This document shows positions 40,590 through 50,329 of a DNA stretch of 64,000 nucleotides, piece after piece; position 1 is the stretch's first letter, and every line of letters begins with the position of its first letter. The position numbers and the translations under genes are program-made. Under the pieces are notes generated by a model. The model saw only the letters and a list, made by a program, of their open reading frames with translations. It searched no databases and was not told where the DNA came from. Origin of the DNA: Prorocentrum cordatum (Eukaryota > Sar > Dinophyceae > Prorocentrales > Prorocentraceae); the NCBI GenBank assembly GCA_963575745.1, contig CAUYUJ010001367.1, positions 1 to 64,000 on the forward strand. Direction: 5' to 3'.

Positions 40590-41170
40590 CCCCAAGCTTC
40601 CAAGACGGCCTAGACAGGCAACCAAGGACATCAAGATTCCCCCAGATGCATCGGAGACAACCCAAAATTACCTTAAGGTGGCCGGATATGGCCTCAAGAC
40701 GACCCGCGAGTCGTCCAAGAGGGCCCAAGCGGGCCACCAGAGGACCTCCAATATGGCCCGAAGGGGCCAAAGTCATTGATTCTCATTGGTTTAGACTGAT
40801 GTTCGCAGTATCGCCTTTTCCAAGCTTCTGTCAGCTCAAGCCAGCACAAGGAGCCTCCACGATGGCCCCAAGACAGCCCAAGAGGCCCCCAAGGGGGTCC
40901 CAAGATGGCCCAAAAGGACCCCACGATGGTCCAAGAGGTATCCAAAACGGCCCCATGACGGCCCAAGAGGGCGTCCCGTGGGACCCAGTACGGCCTTAGA
41001 AGGCTCTTCAACGGCCCAAGACGGCGCCAATACGGCCCTACGACAGCCCCCAGGACGGCCCAAAGGCGGCCCAAGAGAGCCCTAAGACGACGAAAGAGGG
41101 CCCCAGGGCGACCCAAGAGGGCCCCAAGAGACCCCCGAACTGCCTCATATCAGGCCAAGACAGCCCCACC
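40590..41170 (+). repeat. CCAAGA-type element with core, copy 5
   Basis: Starts CCCAAGCTTCCAAGACGGCC, followed by AGGCAACCAA. The core at about 40752-40850 is A/T-richer. The same starting sequence reappears at the window end (63966-64000). Confidence 0.85.
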
Positions 41171-41219
41171 ACGGCCAAAACAAGTTACAACAAAGCTCCT
41201 CAAATAGTGAAAAAAGTGT

Positions 41220-41755
<536 letters not shown>

Positions 41756-41759
41756 AACA

Positions 41760-42945
41760 CCATCATCACATCGCCCCCAAGCCCGGAAATACGAGGTGTC
41801 ACATATGACGGCCACCCATGCCCCAGCGAACATTCGCCACACAAAATGCTGGGCTGTCACGATGGCGGGGTTTTCTGCAGGCAGCTGGACACCTCCGCTA
41901 AGCGGGCGGGGCCCACTTAGCCCGGATCTGCATCCGCCCATCCAGGACTTTCGCAGCCCAAGCTTGGTCGGGCCAAATTGCCCACCTTCCATGAGCCTCG
42001 ACGTTGCAAATGCAACATCGTGAAACATCACGGCTAGAGGTCTAGCCCCATTTTTCTGCTGCATGTTCGGCCAGGTCGATCCGCGAGGGTCCTGGGGCCC
42101 TGAACTGGGCGAAAACGCCCGCTATGAAACAAATGCGACGTCCGGATCTCAGGGCTACCACCCACTCAGAGCCCCCGCAATCGCCCTCTAGCAGCCACGG
42201 CCGTGACCCGAAAGTGGCGGCCCCCCCTGGCACTGCCAGCTTGCGGCTCCCGCAAGCTGCGTTAAACCGCAGGTGACCCACCTGGCCACCCGAGCAGAGG
42301 AGCCCCCGCAGTCCCCGCAGCAGCCACAGCAGTGATTGAAGGGGAACTGGGACACACAAGTTAATTCACACAAATAAAAGGATTCCCCATATTTCCCCAT
42401 ATTTTCGGAGTTTTTGTCTTCCCCCCCACTTCCCATAGTTTCCCATATTTTCTTGGAAATCGACGATTAATTGTGTCTGTGTGTTTCTTGTTCTCCTGAG
42501 TGATATCCCGAAGGTGGCGACGCCTCCTTGGCACTGCCCGCCACCTGGGGTCCATCCGCCGCGCTGCCTCCCGGGAGGCGCGCCGGCCCCCGCTGCGCTG
42601 CCTGTCCGGGGGGGGGGGGGCGAGGACAGCTGGCCACCGCCCTGGCCCGGCGCAGGCTTCGGCGGCCACAGGAGCGAAGAACAGCAACGGGTCTCACGCG
42701 CGATGGCATAGCGACCTCACGCCGTGGCTCACGCGGGCCGCCAGCGCGGCACGCTACGTTGGAAACGAGGGCGCTCCACGCGCGACCTGGCGCGGGCCGC
42801 TTGCGCGCGAGTGTCGGCGCAGACGACCCCGCCTCTTTGCGTCGCTGACATGCGAAACCCAGCCCTGCAGGTCAGATGTCTGAGAAAACGGACAGGGCTC
42901 AGAGCCTGAAGGACGTCTGTAGCCAAGTGAGACCCAGCGGCGGTG
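41760..42945. other. No gene recognised
   Basis: Unique DNA. Short CCCCATATTT repeats at 42387-42450. CCGCTAAGCGGGCGGGGCCC at 41896 has a relative at about 62750. Confidence 0.4.
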
Positions 42946-42949
42946 CCTG

Positions 42950-43080
42950 ATGCAGTCGGACCCAAGCCAGAAGAACATCCTTCAAGAATATGCGGCCCTC
43001 CGCCGGCCAAAAACGAAAAGCAGTCGAGAGTAGCCTCCCTCAGGCTGCACAAGAATATCCAAACAGAAACGCGAAAAACA
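42950..43080 (+). repeat. Repeat family F, third copy
   Basis: CAGTCGGACC...GCCAGAA..CATCCTTCAAGAA and CCGGCCAAA match 30125-30230; AAGAA(C/T)ATCCAA(C/A)A also matches. Confidence 0.65.
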
Positions 43081-43089
43081 TGAAGAGTC

Positions 43090-43220
43090 ACACGAGGAGA
43101 AGGAGGAGGAGGCGGAGGAGGAGGAGGAGGCGGAGGAGGAGGAGGCGGAAGAGGAGCAGGCGGAGGAGCAGGAGGAGGAGGAGGAGAAGGAGGAGGAGGA
43201 GGAGGAGGAGGAGGAGGGGT
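43090..43220. repeat. (GGA)n microsatellite
   Basis: GGAGGAGGCGGAGGA repetition. Confidence 0.95.
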
Positions 43221-43599
43221 AGCGAGGGCTGCCGAACAAGGGCCCTCGGGCCCCGCTGTCGCCCCACCCGTTCTCGATGCTGCCGACGCGCGCCCATCGA
43301 GAGAGAGGTCGCCAGCAGCCTCCGGCCGACCTCGCTCTCCGCACCTCGGCCCGACCGCACCCTAGCGACACAGGGGGCCCGCAGGGGCGGTCGGGGGCGT
43401 GCAAGAGCGGGGGGGGGGGGCGCCCGAGAGGGGAGAGTGGGGGGGGGGGGAGGGGGCGCCCGAGAGAGGGGGGGGGTGCAGTCGTGGACGGCGGCGCGTG
43501 CGCGGCCCATGGGGGGTGGGCAGGGACGCCACGAAAGAAGAAGAGGCGCCAGGAAATCTGGGGATATGTCATGCCCCCCCCCCCCCCCCCTAGTTTTAT
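43221..43599. other. GC-rich spacer with G and C homopolymers
   Basis: G-runs at 43408-43470 and a C-run at 43573-43590. No gene. Confidence 0.4.
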
Positions 43600-43660
43600 G
43601 TCGGGCGTGTCCCCCTACAGGGGGATTTTCGACGAAAAATAAAAAATACCCCAAACATAC
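43600..43660 (+). mobile_element. MITE-A terminus
   Basis: GTCGGGCGTGTCCCCCTACA, then GGGGGATTTTCGACGAAAAA and an AT-rich tail with CCCCAAA. No partner end nearby. Confidence 0.75.
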
Positions 43661-44444
43661 CCCAACACACAACCCCTAGTTGTCGCCCCCCTCGTTGCTG
43701 GCCCCGAGGCGGGGCTCCCGGGGCGGTGCGTAACCGCACGGTTTTGGGGCCTCGGGGGCCCCGGCCGCCCGAGACGACCTTGGAGAGGGCCTCGCGGCCC
43801 GAACACCGTGCGGCGACCCCGCATCCCCACCGACTCACCACACGGTGTGGTCACCACCCCGTTCCGGGGGGCCCCCGAGTAACGCGGCCGCCAAGGGGGC
43901 CCGGGCCCGGGAGCCCCGCGCGCCCAGGCCCCCCCCCTCGCGCCGCGTGCCGAAGCCACCACGCCGGAGGCTGCTGCCGAAGTTTGTTGTTTCTGTGTGT
44001 GCTATACATAAATATGTATACACACATATATGTGTATATATAAGGCCAATTTATATACCCCTATTATATATAATAATATCGCCAAAATTATTACGGGAGG
44101 GCGACAACTGGGGAGAGGAGAGCGGTGCCCTTTTCGGGCCCGCAAGGCCCCCCCTCTCTGGGCCCGAGAGGGGCCCTTCTTCGGGGCCCTCGGGGGCCCC
44201 CGTTCGGCAGCCCGCGCTGTCTCTGCCCCCACCTGTGTGGCGCCCGCTCTACCACGCGTCCTCGGACTCTCGGGCCCCCGAGGCGCCCCCTCTTCTGGGC
44301 CCGCAGGTCGGGGCCCTCGAGGGCTGCGCGTCCTCCGGCTCTCGGCCTCTGGTGCCCTCGCCGGGCCCCTGGACAATCAGCCGATCGCTGGAAACTTGCC
44401 AGCCTTCCCACTGAGGGACAGGGAACTCCACCATGCGAAGCGTC
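43661..44444. other. Very GC-rich, no gene recognised
   Basis: Short self-similar GGGGCCCTCGGGGG words; an A/T island with TATATGTGTATATA hairpin at 44008-44075. Confidence 0.45.
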
Positions 44445-44695
44445 AGCCATGGAGGAGGAGGAGGGTGAGGAGGAGGAGAAGGAGGAGGAGGAGAGGGAGG
44501 AGGATGAAGGAGGAGATGAGGAGGATGAGGGGAGGGGGAGGAGGCGGAGGAGGAGGTGGGAGGAGGAGGATGGAGGGAGAGTGTGGGGCAGGGGAGGGGG
44601 AGGTCGGAGTAGTAGGGGAGTGAGGAGGATGAGGAGTATTGGGGGGAGGGAGGAGGAGGGAGAGGGAGTAGAAGGAGGAAGGAGGAGGAGGGAGA
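44445..44695. repeat. (GGA)n microsatellite
   Basis: GGAGGAGGA/GAGGATGAGG repetition. Confidence 0.95.
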
Positions 44696-45188
44696 AAACA
44701 GGCGCGCAGAAGTCTGGGGGGGTCTTGGGGTGCTGGGTGGGCACGAGCGACAGCCATCGGTATCGCACACATGGCGACCCAGACAAATGGCGACCCAGAT
44801 CGCTTGGATGAAAGGCCGAACCCTGGAAAAAGGGTCAGGACCTCTGGGGAGCAACGTTGCGAACGAGATCGCGACGTCAGAGGTCTAGGCATTTACGACC
44901 TGCTGGCCTGGCCAGGGAAGAAGGATACCCTGATCCCCGACCGTCGTCCTTTCGCTCCAGACGAAAATCCCCAGAGATCTCCACCCTTCCCCAGGATCGG
45001 GCTTCCCTCCCCGAATCGTTTATCGACGGTCCTGGGTGCCAGTTAGGTAACGTTGGGCCTGTCCCCTAAACGGGGATTCTGGACGACCGCGAGGAAGCCT
45101 GGGAACACGCGCCGATCCTGGGCCTGGGCCTGGCCAGGGCCGACGAGGTGGTCCGCTGAAGCCCCCAGACCGGGGGCCCCAGGGTTAA
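44696..45188. other. No gene recognised; weak MITE-A end at about 45050
   Basis: TTGGGCCTGTCCCCTAAACG followed by GGGATTCTGGACGA at about 45051-45085 is a diverged family terminus. Confidence 0.5.
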
Positions 45189-45352
45189 GTCGGGCCTGTC
45201 CCCCACACAAGCCTAATTTGAACGACCAATTTAAAAACAGCCAGAAATTCAATACCATTATCAAAAATGGTCAAAGAGAAACGTCCCCAGACTATCTTTT
45301 TCCCAGCCATCCTGTGGTGTTGGGTCCTCGCTTTGAAAAGACAGCGCCCGCG
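45189..45352 (+). mobile_element. MITE-A terminus plus internal segment, inverted relative to 39340-39452
   Basis: GTCGGGCCTGTCCCCCACAC at the left; GTTGGGTCCTCGCTTTGAAA and AGACAGCGCCC at the right. Confidence 0.72.
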
Positions 45353-45414
45353 TCCTCCTTCCTTCCCTCCTTCTCCTCCCGCTGCCTCCCCTCCTCCCTG
45401 CGTTCCACCCACCC

Positions 45415-45475
45415 AGTACAGCGTTTCGTTGCCCCATAGGGGGCTCCACCGAAGGCTCCAGTGGCAGGGTTCGCA
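45415..45475 (-). repeat. Inverted single unit of the 76-bp repeat
   Basis: CAGCGTTTCGT...CCCCATAGGG.GCTCCACCGAAGGC...AGTGGCAGGGTTCGCATG. Confidence 0.85.
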
Positions 45476-45524
45476 TGGCGGCCTCGGGCCATTTCGGCAC
45501 ACCCCTCACGAGGACCGTGGCCCC

Positions 45525-45607
45525 ATAGGGAGCGTACATGGACAATATTTCCGAACCCTGCGACACAAGATGTCCCCCGGACCCCAAAATTAATATTGGG
45601 GAGATGT
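45525..45607 (+). repeat. 80-bp repeat, copy 1 of 2
   Basis: Shared with 46438-46525: CCGAACCCTGCGACACAAGA followed by AATTAATATTGGGGAGAT. Confidence 0.9.
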
Positions 45608-45609
45608 GA

Positions 45610-46270
45610 CACACGACTCCGACTCCTCCGACTCCGACTCCTCCTCCGACTCCGACTCCGACACCAACTCCGACTCCGACTCCTCCGACTCCGACTCCTC
45701 CTCCGACTCCGACTCCAACTCCTCCTCCTTCTCCTCCTCCTCCTCCTCTTCCTCCTCCTCCTCCTCCTCCTTCCCTTCCTCTTCCTCCGCCTGCACGTCC
45801 TCCTCGTCCTCCTCTCCCTCCTCCTCCTCCTCCACCTGCCTCCTCCTCCCTCCTCCTCCCCACCTCCTCCTCCTCCTCCTCCTCCTCCTCCTCCTCCTCC
45901 TCCGCCTCCTTCTCCTCCTCCTCCTCCTCCTCCTCCTCCTCCTCCTCCTCCTCCTCCTCCTCCTCCTCCTCCTCCTCCTCCTCCTCCTCCCTCCTCCCCC
46001 GTCCTCCTCATCCCCTCCTTTTCCTCATCCTCCCGCTTCCCTCCTCCTCCCCCTCCCTCCCCCCCTCCTCCTCCTCCTCCTCCTCCTCCTCCGCCTCCTC
46101 CTCCTCCTCCTCCTCCTCCCCTCCTCCTCCTCCTCCTCCTCCTCCTGCCTCCTCCTCCTCTTCTTCTTCTTCTTCTCTTCTTCCTTCTCCTCCTCCTCCT
46201 CCTCCTCCTCCTCCTCCTCCTCCTCTTCCCTTCCTCCTCCTTCCTTTTCCCCACTCCCACCTCCGATCCT
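45610..46270. repeat. (TCCGAC)n then (CCT)n microsatellite
   Basis: CTCCGACTCCGA (45617-45720), then more than 500 bp of CCTCCT. Confidence 0.97.
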
Positions 46271-46437
46271 CTGATGCTGCTGTTGCTCCTCCTCCTCCTC
46301 GGGCTGCTCTTCTTCTGTTTCTTGTTTGTTTCTTCTTCTCCTCCTCCTCCTCCTCATCCTCATCCTTCGCCTCTTCCTCCTCCAGGGGGTGACCACTGGG
46401 TTGCTCCAGAAGTGTGATGCGACCCCACGAAGACCAG

Positions 46438-46525
46438 ACGGGGGACCGTACATGGGCAATATATCCGAACCCTGCGACACAAGATGCCCCCTGGACCCCC
46501 AAATTAATATTGGGGAGATTTGGCA
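46438..46525 (+). repeat. 80-bp repeat, copy 2 of 2
   Basis: Direct duplicate of 45525-45607 on the far side of the CCT tract. Confidence 0.9.
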
Positions 46526-46669
46526 ATGAAGGGGGGGCTTGGGTGGACAATAATATTCGAGCCCCCCCCAAAGCAACGCCAATGCCGATTTCAACATTGA
46601 AGTGGGGGGGCAGAGGGGGGGGGGCCAGCATTCCCTTCACGTCTGCATTGGGTTCGAATAGACTGTCCA

Positions 46670-47280
46670 TGTACTGCTCCACCGAAGGCGCCAGCGGCAG
46701 GGTTCGCACGGCGGCCCCGGGCCATTCGGCACACCCCTCACGAGGATCGCGGCCACCAAGGGAGGCGCCAGCGGCAGGGTTCGCATGGCGGCCTCGGGCC
46801 ATTTCGGCACACCCCCACGAGGATCGTGGCCACATAGGGGGGCCCCGCCGAAAGCACTAAGCGGCAGGGTTCGCGCGGCGGCTTCGGGCCACGTCGGCGC
46901 ACCCCCCACGAGGATCGTGGCCCCATCGGAGCTCCACCGAAGGCGCCAGCGGCAGGGTTCGCGTGGTGGCCTCGGGCCATTTCGGCGCACCCCTCACGAG
47001 GATCGCGGCCCCGTAGGGAGCTCCACCGCAGGCCCCACTGGCCAGGTTCGGGCGGCGGCCTCGGCCAGTTCGGCACAGGCCTCACGAGGATCGTGGCCCC
47101 ATAGGAGCTCCAGCGAAGGCGCCACTGGCAAGGTTCGCACGGCTGCCTCGGGCAATTTCGGCACGCCCCTCTCGAGGATCGTGGCCCCACCGGAGCTCCA
47201 CCGAAGGCGCCAGCGGCAGGGTTTGCATGGCGGCCTCGGGCCATCTCGGCGCACCCGTCACGAGGATCGTGGCCGCATAC
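46670..47280 (+). repeat. Tandem array, about 88-bp units, chimeric with the 76-bp repeat
   Basis: Units with CGAGGATCG(T/C)GGCC near 46742, 46819, 46910, 46998, 47086, 47175 and 47261. Each also contains GAGCTCCACCGAAGGC and CAGGGTTCGC from the 76-bp family, plus GGCCTCGGGCCATTTCGGC. Confidence 0.9.
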
Positions 47281-47528
47281 TTGTGCTGCTTCAACAACCG
47301 CGCCTGGGCGTCGTACTCCGCCCTGTCGACGTGCAACGCCACCTCCTCCCTCATGGCTCTCAAAGCCCTCTCCTGCTTCTGCTCCTCGGTCAGAGGGACG
47401 CCGTCCTTGTCGTCGTCGGCGCTCGCGAAGACGGCCACGAACGTGTTCCTGAGCATGTCGGGCTCCGACGGGAAGCCGTGGCCACATAGAGCGCGGACGA
47501 AGATGGTATTCACAATTGCGGTATTCAC
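47275..47528 (-). CDS. Possible isolated exon, charged helical segment
   Basis: The minus frame reads RNTFVAVFASADDDKDGVPL, then TEEQKQERALRAMREEVALH and DRAEYDAQARLLKQHKY. It has varied, codon-like composition, unlike the repeat frames downstream, into which it runs (47082-47274). Both edges carry the GTGGCC.CATA word of the adjacent array. No family recognised; an exon stranded within repeats, or a pseudogene fragment. Confidence 0.35.
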
Positions 47529-47577
47529 AACTGCGTATGGTTGGGCCCTTCGCCTAACATGTAATGTTATTTTTGAA

Positions 47578-47606
47578 TATTCTTCCTGTAGAGGGACAGG
47601 CCCGAC
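47578..47606 (-). mobile_element. MITE-A terminus
   Basis: TCTTCCTGTAGAGGGACAGG then CCCGAC, right-end consensus. Confidence 0.7.
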
Positions 47607-48356
47607 TCAACCCCACGGCCCCGGATCCGTTTCTGATGGTCCTGTTGGGGGGCGAAGTGGTGGAAACGCGCAGCGATTCGCAGCCCTCGAATCGTCCCGT
47701 CGACGCGCCAGAATGACCCTCAGAGCAAGACTGACCTCGGGTGCGCGGCTCGCGGAGGGCGCCGGGAGGCCAAATCCAAGCGCGCACGCTGCTGCCAACG
47801 CGTCGCGCGCAGCGATCGGGGGGCCCCTGCGGGCCCGCACCCAGAGCCCACCCTGGCGAAAGGTCACCCCCTGCGTGCAGTCGATCGAGGTTTGGGTCCC
47901 CGGGCCTGTCGCCGGGCGCGCCCGCCTGAGTGGCAACGTTAAGGAAGCAGCTCAGGGCCAGGAGGGAAACATCGAGCTTGGATCGGCGATGCATCGCCGA
48001 TAGGTCGGCGATAGGCCCCAGATGGCGAAGCCGAGCGTTCCTGGGCGGGCTGGGCTGCCACGCCCCCGCCGGTGACGAGTGGGGCACTGGGGGGTCGATG
48101 CGTTCCCCCATGCCCCCTGACCCAGACATCCGATGCCCTGTCCTTCCTTCTAACAACGGGGCCCCCTGGAAGTCCGGACCCTTTCCCCGGGGCTGGTTCC
48201 TCGTCCAGGGTGGCCGTTGACAGCCCCGGGGCCCGGCGGGGGCCCCGGGGAGGCCGAAAACTACAAAAAGCACAATCGTCTCGGCGACCGACGTTCGATC
48301 TGCAGACTCCTGCTGCGGCCGCCCTCCAGTGTGGGCGCCGGGTGCGTGGGCAGAAA
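47607..48356. other. No gene recognised
   Basis: Unique GC-rich DNA. TCGGCGATGCATCGCCGA at about 47985-48002 is a perfect palindrome related in sequence to the element at 60779-60992. Confidence 0.45.
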
Positions 48357-48412
48357 AACCTGGCCTCGGAGGCCAGAATTCTATATAGAATTCGGGCCTC
48401 CGGGGCCAGGTT
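48357..48412. repeat. 56-bp spacer-free palindrome
   Basis: 27-bp arms beginning AACCTGGCC and ending GAATTCTA, two mismatches, meeting at TA with no spacer. Confidence 0.93.
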
Positions 48413-48965
48413 CTTCGATCCAAGCTTATCTGGACAGATAGATCAGTATTTCCACATTTTTGCTCTGGCACCTCGTGGGGGGTCGGAGCGCGAGCGGGGG
48501 CATGGATCAACTGTCGAGCGCCTAAATCGTCCAAACTTTGTTGGGCGTTGCTCAAGTGGGGGGGGAGGGGGGGGGGGGGGGGGGGGGCGATTCGCGAATG
48601 GGGGGGGGGAGAAGAAACGTGCACCGCTCGTGCCCCTTTCAGGCCCCAGGGGGCCCCTTCCAGGCTCCAGAGATGCACCTGTCTTCCACCCCCCCCTCTT
48701 TACCGCCCCCCCCCCCCTCACGAGGGGCGTCCAAAAGGGGGGCGTCCAAGAGGGGGGGGGGAGCAAATCGTGGCCAGCGGCATGTGCGGCCCAGGGGGGG
48801 GGGGCTGGGGACGTCCCGGCGTGAGAAAGGGCGACATGACATCGGGGGGATATCATGGCCCCCGTCATGACATCGCCCCCCCCCCCCCACTCATCACCCC
48901 CCTCTGGGTCGCCCCGCATGACGCAACGCCCGAATTCTTCAGGACGCTGGATGTCCAGGAATTGT
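48413..48965. other. G/C homopolymer-rich spacer
   Basis: Long G-runs (48558-48588, 48600-48610) and C-runs (48702-48716, 48879-48890). No gene. Confidence 0.45.
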
Positions 48966-48973
48966 TGTCTCAG

Positions 48974-49102
48974 GTCGGGTATGTCCTCCTACAGGCGGGT
49001 CGTGGAGGAAGAGGAAGAACAGGCAAAACATGTTCCAAAGCAGCCCCGAGACTATTTTTGGACTGTTTTTGAACACTCCTCCTGTAGAGGGACATGCCCG
49101 AC
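48974..49102. mobile_element. MITE-A, complete copy (129 bp)
   Basis: GTCGGGTATGTCCTCCTACA at the left; TCCTGTAGAGGGACATGCCC then GAC at the right, an inverted repeat of about 22 bp. No ORF. Flanks TCAG and TTGA extend the inverted repeat rather than give a clear target duplication. Confidence 0.85.
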
Positions 49103-49431
49103 TTGAACCGGCGCCCCCGCCCGCCACGCCCAGCACGCCCGTGCCGCTCACCTGGCGGGCGCGCGTCGGCGAGGCGCTCGCCCCGTCCGAGCCCCCCGGA
49201 GAGCGGGGCACGCCGGCGGTGCTGGCGCGCCGCGAGACCCTCCTCGTCGGGCGGGGCCGGGGGCGGCAGGGAGCCCGAGGATAAGGAAATGCAGTGGGGG
49301 CCCGACCGCAAGAGACCTCCCGCAAGAAGCCCAACCCTGAGACCCCAGGACGGCCGTCGACTTCTGGAGTGGGAGCGTCGCGCCTTCCATAGCAGAGCCA
49401 TCGAAACCTGAGAAACCCAGGGCACCCTGGA
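49103..49431. other. Spacer, no gene recognised
   Basis: GC-rich unique DNA. Confidence 0.4.
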
Positions 49432-49561
49432 CTCGCCATCGCTCGGACGCCCATCCCCTGTGATTTTTATGGTTTCGTGCGTGGTTTTTCGCCACATGAT
49501 CAAGGCTGCTCCTCGATCGTCCTCGCCGAAAGAAAAATGCACACGTCCGAGCGATGCCAAG
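49432..49561. mobile_element. MITE-B copy 2 (130 bp)
   Basis: CTCGCCATCGCTCGGACG at the left, CGTCCGAGCGATGCCAAG at the right; TGGA on both sides (49428-49431, 49562-49565). Confidence 0.88.
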
Positions 49562-49749
49562 TGGAGGCAAGCAGGGTGCTTCTTGGCAGGGGACTCCACA
49601 GTGCGTGCCCACCCGCGCAGGTGCAGACGCCCCCCCCCCCGGGTCCACGGGGCCAGCCTCGTGCTGCGAGCGTTCGCGCAGCGCGTACTTTCGAAGCCAG
49701 CGTGGGCTGGTTGTTATACATAATTGTTTTTGATACCGGAGAAAAGTCC

Positions 49750-50110
49750 CAAGCATGATCTTGTTAGGGCTTTAGGGCTATGGGGCTTTTTGAGGCACTA
49801 GGGCTAGAAGGCTATGGGGCTACAGGGCTACAGGGCTACGAGGCCATAGGGCTATAGGGCTATTTGGGCTATAGGGCTATGGGGCTGTAGGGCTATAGGG
49901 CTATAAGGCTATAAGGGTATTAGGGCTACAGGGCGACAAGGCTATAGGGCTATAAGGCTACATAGAGCTACCGGGCACCTGGGCACCTGGGCACCTGGGC
50001 ACCCAGGCACACGGTCACCCGTGCACCCAGGCACCCAGGCACCCCGGCACCCAGGCACCCGGGCACCCGGGCACCCCCGGGCACACCCGGGCACGTACCC
50101 CCGGGCACCT
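49750..50110 (+). repeat. (GGGCTATA)n then (GGGCACC)n minisatellites
   Basis: AGGGCTATAGGGCTAT to about 49975, then GGGCACCTGGGCACC to about 50110. Confidence 0.95.
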
Positions 50111-50329
50111 GGCCGCCGGCCACCAAATTGGCGCCGCACCTCACCTAACCATATAAATCCGCTAGGACCCCTACAGAAGCAAGCTCTGATTGGGCTTTAC
50201 TATGAAAAATTCCCCCCTCTTCCTCCCGAGCCCTGGGGTCCCCCCCCGTCCTCCGACCCCCCCCCCACACCCGCTGGACCCCCCCTTTCCCCCTCCCCCC
50301 CCCTTCCCCCCCGGCAAAACCCCCTCCCC

